Shown piece by piece: positions 57,781 through 64,000 of a stretch of 64,000 nt of DNA; positions within the stretch are counted from its first letter, which is position 1, and the number at the start of each line of letters is the position of its first letter. The notes below the pieces were generated by a model, which worked only from the letters and a program-made list of their open reading frames with translations, had not been told where the DNA came from and searched no databases. The stretch is from Aureimonas ureilytica DSM 18598 = NBRC 106430 (GTDB lineage Bacteria; Pseudomonadota; Alphaproteobacteria; Rhizobiales; Rhizobiaceae): positions 725,551 through 789,550 of the forward strand of contig NZ_ARQE01000001.1 of NCBI RefSeq assembly GCF_000382705.1, given 5' to 3'. The translations under genes were made by a program, and so were the position numbers.

Positions 57781-58826
57781 CCGGTGAGTTCCAGATAGCC
57801 GCGCGCGCCCGGCGCCGACACCGCGCCTTCCCAATAAACAGGCAAGCCGCCCGAGCGCCCGTCGAGCTCCTGGTCGGGAAAGAGCGGCTTCAGATGGAAG
57901 CTCCGCTCGCCCTCGGGCAGGCGCAGGGTCAGGCGCTGCTCCACGGGATAGACGGCGTCGGTGCGCGGCGAACGCCAGGTCTGGAGCGGCTCCAGCGCCA
58001 CGTCTTCCGGCCGAAACCGCGTGATCGTGCCGTCCGCCCGGCGATAGGAGCCGCCGGCATAGACCGTGCCGCCGTCGCGTCCGCGAATGCGAAAGGCGAC
58101 GAGCGCGCCGCCATCGTCAAGATTGAGCCCCGTCCAGTCCCAGCCCGACGCCTCGGCTGAGAGAAGCGTCGAGGACCATTCGCGGTCGAGCCAGGCCTCG
58201 CCCGTCACCGCCTCGGCTCTCCCCTCGCACGTGACGGTGCCGGAGACGGCAAGATGCGGCATGGAATAGTAGTAGCTGGCCTCGATCGGGTTCGGCCCCT
58301 TCTGGCTGTAGCCGTTTTCGCCCTGAAGGAGGATCGGCTGCGTCGGCTGGAAGGCGAGGTCGAGGGCGAATTCGCCGGTCGCGACCTCCGTCGTGAACCG
58401 CCCGTCCGCTTCGCGCCGGAAGCGCCAGTCCTGCAGCGTCACGTCGGCATCCGCCTCCGCGGCTTGCGCGAGGCCGAATCCGGCGCGGGCCGAGCGTTCG
58501 CCATGCAGGAGATGCCCGACCGCCGGGTCCGACAGGCCGGCATGGGCAAAGAGGATCTGGCTCGGCGAAAAGCGGCTCGGATTGGCCGGGTCGACGTCCG
58601 GCCGGGTGCGGAAGAACGTCACCTGAAAGCCGAGATCGCGCCCGTCAGCGGTCTTCAGCCAGCCGGTGACATACCACCATTCGGTGCGGAAGTCGGGATG
58701 GGCGCCATGGTCGCGCGGGAAGGCGAGCGCCGCCCCCGGCACGACCGGCGGATAGGCGATCTCGGCCGCGCGTAGGGGCGCGGCGAGCGTCGCGAAAGCG
58801 AGGAAACAGGCCAAGATCTGCCGCAT
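57756..58826 (-). CDS. lipocalin-like / AttH-CrtC family secreted protein
   Basis: 356 residues with a signal peptide of about 20 residues (QILACFLAFATLAAPLRA). The body matches the AttH/carotenoid 1,2-hydratase fold: FPRDHGAHPDFRTEWWYVTG, DLGFQVTFFRTRPD and AEAVTGEAWLDREWSSTLLS are signatures. Partner proteins of this kind usually sit beside a LolCDE-like exporter, as here, and act in the periplasm on lipophilic cargo. It overlaps the permease by 4 bp. The 3' end converges on the MBL gene with 25 bp shared. Confidence 0.9.
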   Translation of the reverse strand: MRQILACFLAFATLAAPLRAAEIAYPPVVPGAALAFPRDHGAHPDFRTEWWYVTGWLKTADGRDLGFQVTFFRTRPDVDPANPSRFSPSQILFAHAGLSDPAVGHLLHGERSARAGFGLAQAAEADADVTLQDWRFRREADGRFTTEVATGEFALDLAFQPTQPILLQGENGYSQKGPNPIEASYYYSMPHLAVSGTVTCEGRAEAVTGEAWLDREWSSTLLSAEASGWDWTGLNLDDGGALVAFRIRGRDGGTVYAGGSYRRADGTITRFRPEDVALEPLQTWRSPRTDAVYPVEQRLTLRLPEGERSFHLKPLFPDQELDGRSGGLPVYWEGAVSAPGARGYLELTGYASPLRL

Positions 58827-61357
58827 CACCAATCCTCCCGCACGGCCAGAACCGCGCTTCGATGCGTCGCCCGCCGGCCGGCGAGGATCGCTGTTCCCGC
58901 CGCCGCCAGAACCAGCGCGGCGACCACGAGCGGGACCGTGCCGAGGGGCAGGCGGGTCGCCATGGTCCAGTTGAAGGATTGCGGGTTGATGACGTGGATC
59001 AGCACCTGCGCCAGCGCGAGGCCGAGGAGCACGCCGGCAATGCCGCCGACGAGCCCGAGCAGCGCGCCCTCGCGCGCCAGCATGGCGAGGATCTGGCCCT
59101 TGGTGAGGCCGAGATGGCGCAGCATTCCGAACTCGCGCGAACGCGCCAAGGTCTGCGCCGAAACGGTGGCCGCGACGCCGGCGAGGCCGACGAGAATGGC
59201 GACGCCTTCCAGAACATAGGTGACGGCGAAGGAGCGATCGAAGAGATCGAGCGCGAAACGCCTCAGCTCGGCCGGGCGCGAGGCGGTGACGCCGGGCCTG
59301 ATGGCCTCGGGCAGGGCGGCGACGAGCCCGGCCTGCACGGCGGCTTCGTCCGCGCCGGGGTCCAGCATCGCCATGGCCTCGTCGCGCGTCCGGTCTCCCG
59401 TGAGGCGCGTATAGTCGGCTTCGGGAAGGATCACCGCGCCGGCCTGCCGCGCATAGTCGCGCCAGATGCCGGCCACCGCAAAGCGCTCCGCGCCCGTGCC
59501 GATCGGCAGGGCGATCGTGTCGCCGAGGTCCCATCCGTAGAGGCGCGAGGCGGGTTCGGAGACATAGACGGGACGCGTGCCGGGAGCGGGCGTCCGTGGC
59601 CCCTCGATCAGCGTCAGGAGCCCTTCCGGGCGGGCCGGGTCGACGGGCCGCGCGATCAGCGTCACCGGCGGCTCGTCGGGCTCGATCGTGAGGGGAAACT
59701 GACGGCTGAAGGTGAGGCTCGCGACACCCGGAACGGCGGCCATGCGAGCCTGCGTCTCCGGGTCGAAGCCGGCGCCCTCCGCGCGCAGGTAGAGATCGGC
59801 CGAAAGCACCTGTCCGAGCCATTCGTCCACCGCGCCGCGAAAGCTCGTGACCATCGTGGCCATCGCGATCATCAGGGCGGTCGAGGCGACGATGCCGCAA
59901 AGCGCGGTCGCCGCCTGTCCCGGCGCGCCGTGGAGATGGCGCGTGGCGAGCTGGCCGGACACCGAGCGGCCCTTCCGCCGGGCGAGCGGGGCGAGGAGGA
60001 GGCGCGACAGGAAGGGCACGCCCGCGACGCCTCCCGCCAGCATCAGCGCCATGCCGACAAAGCCGAAGACGGGAAGCCGCGCCACGGCCGGCAGAAGCGC
60101 GGCGCCGACGCCGAGCGCCAGGAGAAGGGCCGCCGGCTTCCAGGGGACCGGCTTGCGCGGATCGAGAAGATCGCCGCTGTTCTTCAGCGCGGCGGCGGGC
60201 GCGGCGCGCGAGGCGGCGCGGGCCGGCAGGATGCTGCCCGCGAGCGCCGCCGCAAGGCCGAGCGCGAAGAAGAGGAGCGCCGCGCCCGGCTGGAACACGA
60301 TGCGCGAGGCGCCGCTGAAATAGCCGGCGCCCAGATCCCCGCCGAAGAAGCGCAGCGCCAGAACGGCGAGGCCGTAGCCTGCGGCAAGGCCCGCAACCGC
60401 GCCGAGAACGCCGATCAGGAGCCCTTCCAGCGCCACCGCGGCCACCACGCCGCGCCGGGGCAGGCCGAGCGTGCGCACGAGCGCGAAGGCGCGAAGCCGG
60501 CGCGCGACCGACAGGGACTGCGCGGAGAACACGAGAAAGCCGCCGGTCAGCAGCGCCACCAGCGCCAGCATGTCGAGATTCACGCGATAGGCGCGCGACA
60601 GGGCGCTCCCTTGCGCTTCCTCGGTCTCGCTGCTCGCCAGCGTCGCGCCTGCGGGAAGAAGCGCGCGCAGGGCCGGCTCGGCCGCGTTGCGATCGCTCAA
60701 AGCAAGGTCGATCCGGTCGATCGTTCCCAAGCGATCGAAGCGCCATTGCGCGCTGGCGATGTCGATGACGCCGAGAGCCTGACCTTCCGGCACGCCGGGC
60801 AGGGCGCCCGCGACGCGAAAGCGCGCCGTCCGGCCATGGGCGGACAGGGTGATGGTCTGCCCGACGCGGGCGCCGAGCGCGGCTTGCGCGGCGCGCGAGA
60901 GATAGAGCGCGTCGGGGTCGAACACGTCGTTGTTGGTCGTGTCCGGGCCGCGGGGGCTAAGACCGACGAGGCTCGGCGTCACGCGGATGGCGCGCATCAC
61001 GTCGAGCCCGAGCAGCGTCAGCGCGCCGCGCTCGGTCCGTGCCTCCAGGCTCACCACGGGGCTGGCGTCGCGCACGCCGGCCGCCCGCGCCACCTCGCCA
61101 TAGACGGCTTCGTCGAGGCCGAGCGGGGTCGCGGCGCGGATCGACAGGTCGGCCGCTCCGTTCACCGCCCGCACAGCACCGCCGAAGGCGCTGAGCGCCG
61201 AACCGTTGACGAGATGGACGGCAAAGCCGAGCGCGACGCCGACCGCGATGGCGAGGGCGGTGGCGAGAAAGCGCGAGGGATGGGCGCGCCATTCGCCCGA
61301 GATCAGCCAGCCGAGCGCCAGCCGCGCATCGGCGAGGTCGGAGCGAACGCCGCTCAC
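58826..61357 (-). CDS. FtsX-like ABC transporter permease (LolC/LolE-type, fused)
   Basis: 843 residues, twice the size of a single FtsX/MacB permease. It has an N-terminal helix (FLATALAIAVGVALGFAVHLV) with a periplasmic domain, three helices near 265-390 (LLTGGFLVFSAQSLSVARRL), a fourth near 410-450, then a second periplasmic domain and a final FtsX helix triplet with VARSREFGMLRHLGLTKGQ-like sequence (SREFGMLRHLGLTKGQILAM). The LVRTLGLPRRGVVAA and LRHLGLTKGQ sites are the ATPase contacts. It works with the ATPase next door and the AttH-like protein. Such systems are thought to move lipids or lipoproteins from the inner membrane. Confidence 0.9.
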   Translation of the reverse strand: MSGVRSDLADARLALGWLISGEWRAHPSRFLATALAIAVGVALGFAVHLVNGSALSAFGGAVRAVNGAADLSIRAATPLGLDEAVYGEVARAAGVRDASPVVSLEARTERGALTLLGLDVMRAIRVTPSLVGLSPRGPDTTNNDVFDPDALYLSRAAQAALGARVGQTITLSAHGRTARFRVAGALPGVPEGQALGVIDIASAQWRFDRLGTIDRIDLALSDRNAAEPALRALLPAGATLASSETEEAQGSALSRAYRVNLDMLALVALLTGGFLVFSAQSLSVARRLRAFALVRTLGLPRRGVVAAVALEGLLIGVLGAVAGLAAGYGLAVLALRFFGGDLGAGYFSGASRIVFQPGAALLFFALGLAAALAGSILPARAASRAAPAAALKNSGDLLDPRKPVPWKPAALLLALGVGAALLPAVARLPVFGFVGMALMLAGGVAGVPFLSRLLLAPLARRKGRSVSGQLATRHLHGAPGQAATALCGIVASTALMIAMATMVTSFRGAVDEWLGQVLSADLYLRAEGAGFDPETQARMAAVPGVASLTFSRQFPLTIEPDEPPVTLIARPVDPARPEGLLTLIEGPRTPAPGTRPVYVSEPASRLYGWDLGDTIALPIGTGAERFAVAGIWRDYARQAGAVILPEADYTRLTGDRTRDEAMAMLDPGADEAAVQAGLVAALPEAIRPGVTASRPAELRRFALDLFDRSFAVTYVLEGVAILVGLAGVAATVSAQTLARSREFGMLRHLGLTKGQILAMLAREGALLGLVGGIAGVLLGLALAQVLIHVINPQSFNWTMATRLPLGTVPLVVAALVLAAAGTAILAGRRATHRSAVLAVREDW

Positions 61358-62109
61358 GCCGAGGGGCCTTCGCTGGCGCGCAACCCGTTCCGGGTCAGCA
61401 CCAGAATTCGGTCCGCGATCGCGGCCGTGGCGCGGCTGTGGGTGACGATCACCGCCGCCGAGCGCCGCTCGCCGGCCTGATCACTGCGCACCTGCTCGGC
61501 GAAGAGGGAGAGGATGCGCCCGGCCGTTTCGGGGTCGAGATTGCCGGTCGGCTCGTCGGCCAGAATCAGGGCGGGCCGGTGGATCAGGGCGCGGGCGATG
61601 GCGACGCGCTGCATCTCGCCGCCCGACAGGTCGCGCGCATAGTCGCCGCCGCGCGTGCCGAGGCCCACCGCTTCCAGCATGGCCTCGGCGCGCGTCTCGA
61701 TCGCGGCGCGCTTGTTCGAGACCAGCGCCAGCGGCAGGGCGACGTTCTGGCGAAGCGTCAGATAGGGAAGGATGTGGAAGGCCTGGAACACGAAGCCGAT
61801 GCGCTCTCGCCGCAGCTTGGTGCGCGCCGCCTCGTCCAGGGTGCCGAGCAGGGTCCCTTCGATCCGAACCTCGCCCCGATCGGCGTCGTCGAGCCCGGCG
61901 AGGATATTGAGGAGCGTCGACTTGCCGACGCCCGATTCCCCGACGATCGCGACGAGTTCGCCCGGCCGCACCGCAAGGTCCAGCCCGGAAAAGAGCTGCC
62001 GGTCGGCGCCGACCGATTTGGCAAGATCCTCCACCAGGAGCGCCGCGTCGGCGACGTCTCGCTCCTTGGAGGGCTGCGTTCGGGTGTCGTTCAAGCTCTC
62101 GCCTCGCAT
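61354..62109 (-). CDS. LolD-like ABC transporter ATP-binding protein
   Basis: 251 residues. Walker [21 protein letters not shown], signature [20 protein letters not shown], Walker [21 protein letters not shown] and the H-loop [18 protein letters not shown] are typical of the LolD/MacB branch. ATG overlaps the downstream permease stop codon context by 4 bp. First gene of the three-gene exporter operon. Start chosen as MRGESLNDT (62109); the first 20 residues are variable in the family. Confidence 0.93.
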   Translation of the reverse strand: MRGESLNDTRTQPSKERDVADAALLVEDLAKSVGADRQLFSGLDLAVRPGELVAIVGESGVGKSTLLNILAGLDDADRGEVRIEGTLLGTLDEAARTKLRRERIGFVFQAFHILPYLTLRQNVALPLALVSNKRAAIETRAEAMLEAVGLGTRGGDYARDLSGGEMQRVAIARALIHRPALILADEPTGNLDPETAGRILSLFAEQVRSDQAGERRSAAVIVTHSRATAAIADRILVLTRNGLRASEGPSA

Positions 62110-62206
62110 TCGCCGCGTCCCCCCAATCGTAGGCCGCAGCCTCCCCGCGCATAGGGGGCGCGACAGGGCGACTCGGGGGCGAACGTCTTGGCCGGGTCCG
62201 TTCGGC

Positions 62207-63112
62207 TCAGCGCTGGCAGACCGGGCAGAAGAAGGTCGAGCGGCCCGATTGCACGATGCGCGCGACGATGCCCCGGCAGCCCTCGTGCCGGCAGGGCTCG
62301 CCTTCGCGGTCGTAGACGTTGAAGCGGTGCTGGAAATAGCCGAGACTTCCGTCGGCCTGCCGATAGTCCCGCAAGGTTGATCCGCCGGCCTCGATCGCAT
62401 CCGCAATGGTCTCGCGAATGTGAAGCGCGAGCGCGTCGAGCCGCTGCGTCGCCGTGCCGTCCTTCTTCACGAGCGTCCCCGCCTCGCGCCGGGGCGACAG
62501 GCGTGCGCGCCAGAGCGCTTCGCAGACATAGATATTGCCGAGACCGGCGATGATGGTCTGGTCGAGAAGCGCGGCCTTCAAGGGCGCGGCCTTGCCGCGA
62601 AAGCGCGGCGCGAGATCGGCGCCCGACAGCGTGTTGCCGGTCGGCTCCAGCCCGAGCGCGCGAAAATGCGGGTGGTCGGCCATCTCGGCGCGGGGAAACA
62701 GCGTCATGTAGCCGAAGCGGCGCGGGTCGTTGAAGACGATGCGCGCGGGCGTGCCGTCCGGGCGCCGGATGTGGAAGAGAACGTGGTCGTGCAGCTTGTC
62801 TTCCGAGCGGGCGAGGTGAAAGGCCGCACCGGCCACCGGCTCGGATGCCTCTGCGCCCGCCGTCTCGATGCGGAAGGAGCCGGACATGCCGAGATGCATG
62901 GCGAGCACGAGATCGCCCTCGAGATCGGCCAGAAGATATTTCGCCCGCCGCGACAGGCTCTCGATGCGCCGCCCGCCCACGCGCTCGGCGAAGCGCTCTG
63001 GCAGCGGAAAGCGCAGGTCCGGCCGGCGCATCTCGACGCGCTCGATCCGCGCGCCCTCCATCACGGGCGAAAGACCCCGGCGAACCGTCTCCACCTCTGG
63101 CAATTCGGGCAT
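62207..63112 (-). CDS. mutM: bifunctional DNA-formamidopyrimidine glycosylase/AP lyase MutM (Fpg)
   Basis: 301 residues. It excises oxidised purines such as 8-oxoguanine. The catalytic N-terminus [15 protein letters not shown] supplies Pro1 and Glu2 after Met removal; Lys in [17 protein letters not shown] is the conserved active-site lysine; the helix-two-turn-helix is around [20 protein letters not shown]. The zinc finger CRHEGC ... TFFCPVCQR closes the protein with four Cys. Start is fixed by the need for PELPE at the N-terminus. Divergent from ubiE, the arrangement seen near dnaA in many Hyphomicrobiales. Confidence 0.97.
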   Translation of the reverse strand: MPELPEVETVRRGLSPVMEGARIERVEMRRPDLRFPLPERFAERVGGRRIESLSRRAKYLLADLEGDLVLAMHLGMSGSFRIETAGAEASEPVAGAAFHLARSEDKLHDHVLFHIRRPDGTPARIVFNDPRRFGYMTLFPRAEMADHPHFRALGLEPTGNTLSGADLAPRFRGKAAPLKAALLDQTIIAGLGNIYVCEALWRARLSPRREAGTLVKKDGTATQRLDALALHIRETIADAIEAGGSTLRDYRQADGSLGYFQHRFNVYDREGEPCRHEGCRGIVARIVQSGRSTFFCPVCQR

Positions 63113-63262
63113 GGCACCTACCTGTCGTCACGCGGGCGACTTCCAAGCGCCGATGGCGCTCGCGGTTCGCTTGGTTTAAGACCGGCGCGAAACGGGCCGT
63201 CCCGCCGGCCGATGCTTCCTATAGGCCCGCTTCGGCCATGGGCAAACCTTAAGAGGTGAACG

Positions 63263-64000
63263 ATGTCTGAATCCCGAGTCGGCTCCGCGGAAGGCATGGA
63301 AACCTCCTATGGCTTCGAGACCGTGTCGGGTCGGGACGAGAAGCAGGCGCGCGTCAACGAGGTGTTCCACCGCGTCGCCGAGCGCTACGACATCATGAAC
63401 GACCTCATGTCGGGCGGCATGCACCGGCTCTGGAAGGACGCGCTGGTCAACATGGTGGCCCCGTCCAAGCGGCCGGGCTGGCGCTTTCTCGATGTCGCCG
63501 GCGGCACGGGCGACGTCGCCATGCGCATCGTGGAGGCCTCCAGCCGGCAGGCCGAGGGCACGGTGCTCGACATCAACGGCTCCATGCTCGCGGTCGGCGC
63601 CGAGCGCGCCCGCAAGAAGGGGCTCGACGGCAATCTTCTCTTCGTGGAAGGCAATGCCGAGGACCTGAAACTGCCGGCGGAGAGCTTCGACGCCTATACG
63701 ATCGCGTTCGGCATCCGCAACGTGCCGCGCATCGATCTGGCGCTGGAGGAAGCCTTTCGCGTCTTGAAGCCCGGCGGGCGCTTCCTGTGCCTCGAATTCT
63801 CCGAGGTCGAGCTGCCGGTTCTCGACAAGATCTACGATCTCTGGAGCTTCAAGGCCATTCCCGCCATCGGGCAGGCCGTGGCCAAGGATCGCGACAGCTA
63901 CGAGTATCTCGTCGAATCCATCCGCCGCTTCCCCAATCAGGTGAATTTCGCGAGCGCCATCCGCAAGGCCGGCTTCGACCGCGTGACCTATCGCAATCTG
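63263..64000 (+). CDS. ubiE: ubiquinone/menaquinone methyltransferase UbiE, 3' end beyond window
   Basis: 246 residues are visible and the frame runs off the right edge. Class I methyltransferase: [23 protein letters not shown] motif [19 protein letters not shown], then [19 protein letters not shown] and [18 protein letters not shown] are UbiE signatures. It methylates the benzoquinol ring in ubiquinone synthesis. AAGAGGTGAACG precedes the ATG and supplies the ribosome binding site. The missing part should be only a few residues, as the family is about 250 long. Confidence 0.96.
   Translation, partial: MSESRVGSAEGMETSYGFETVSGRDEKQARVNEVFHRVAERYDIMNDLMSGGMHRLWKDALVNMVAPSKRPGWRFLDVAGGTGDVAMRIVEASSRQAEGTVLDINGSMLAVGAERARKKGLDGNLLFVEGNAEDLKLPAESFDAYTIAFGIRNVPRIDLALEEAFRVLKPGGRFLCLEFSEVELPVLDKIYDLWSFKAIPAIGQAVAKDRDSYEYLVESIRRFPNQVNFASAIRKAGFDRVTYRNL

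Noticed and set aside
58862-61480. Long open frame on the plus strand opposite the FtsX-like permease (872 codons)
   Set aside because: Arg/Ala/Gln/Gly-rich sequence with no motif, fully antisense to a convincing permease gene.
1-64000. CRISPR arrays, transposase genes, rRNA operons
   Set aside because: No regularly spaced repeats of CRISPR size, no transposase-like proteins and no rRNA sequence were seen; the only tandem array is the spacer-less 21-bp repeat block at 46666-46790.

Overview
The window is GC-rich and gene-dense, with short or overlapping gene junctions. It reads as the chromosome of an alphaproteobacterium, most likely of the Hyphomicrobiales (Rhizobiales). The case rests on a MucR/Ros-type zinc-finger regulator, a chemotaxis operon in the same order as the Sinorhizobium meliloti che operon, a complex I NDUFA9-like protein, a NasS-NasT nitrate switch, and a divergent mutM/ubiE pair. 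The species cannot be fixed from the sequence alone.

Layout. 1-2 kb: end of an ADP-ribosylglycohydrolase gene, then a tyrosine recombinase immediately 3' of a tRNA-Leu(CAG), probably the edge of an integrated element. 2.3-10.3 kb: housekeeping genes (NDUFA9-like, UppP, glutathione S-transferase, QueG, an NAD-epimerase, RlpA-like protein, HD-GYP protein, MucR). 10.7-14.95 kb: a thiamin-salvage operon on the minus strand behind a TPP riboswitch (permease, substrate-binding protein, ThiD, two TenA paralogues). 15-17.7 kb: a possible structured RNA, UDP-glucose dehydrogenase and CysQ.

17.8-35.2 kb: two complete chemotaxis systems placed back to back. The minus-strand operon runs MCP, STAS protein, CheY, CheA, CheW, CheR, CheB, CheY, CheD, CheT-like protein. 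The plus-strand operon runs STAS protein, CheY, CheA, CheW, CheW, CheR, CheB and a 599-residue helical protein. That last protein combines an MCP-like hairpin, a CheZ-like D-x-x-x-Q motif and an acidic C-terminal tail. Several proteins of both systems end in similar short acidic/aromatic tails.

35.2-39.6 kb: a LysR regulator divergent from methylmalonate-semialdehyde dehydrogenase, an AEC transporter and a small P-loop kinase. 39.6-52.1 kb: assimilatory nitrate and nitrite reduction (NrtABD uptake, NirBD, NasA, CysG for siroheme). It is controlled by NasS/NasT, and the nrtA leader carries an intrinsic terminator that looks like the antitermination target. Six 21-bp tandem repeats sit directly after the nrtD stop codon.

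52.2-64 kb: HbpS-like protein, DUF2798 protein, a DnaK-like ATPase, a catalase-family protein, two small unknown genes and an MBL-fold hydrolase. The hydrolase gene is interrupted in frame by a 171-bp near-palindrome. Then come an AttH/CrtC-like secreted protein with a LolCDE-like ABC exporter, MutM and the start of UbiE. The two most unusual items are the in-frame palindromic element at 57,030-57,200 and the CheZ-like protein at 33,370-35,169.
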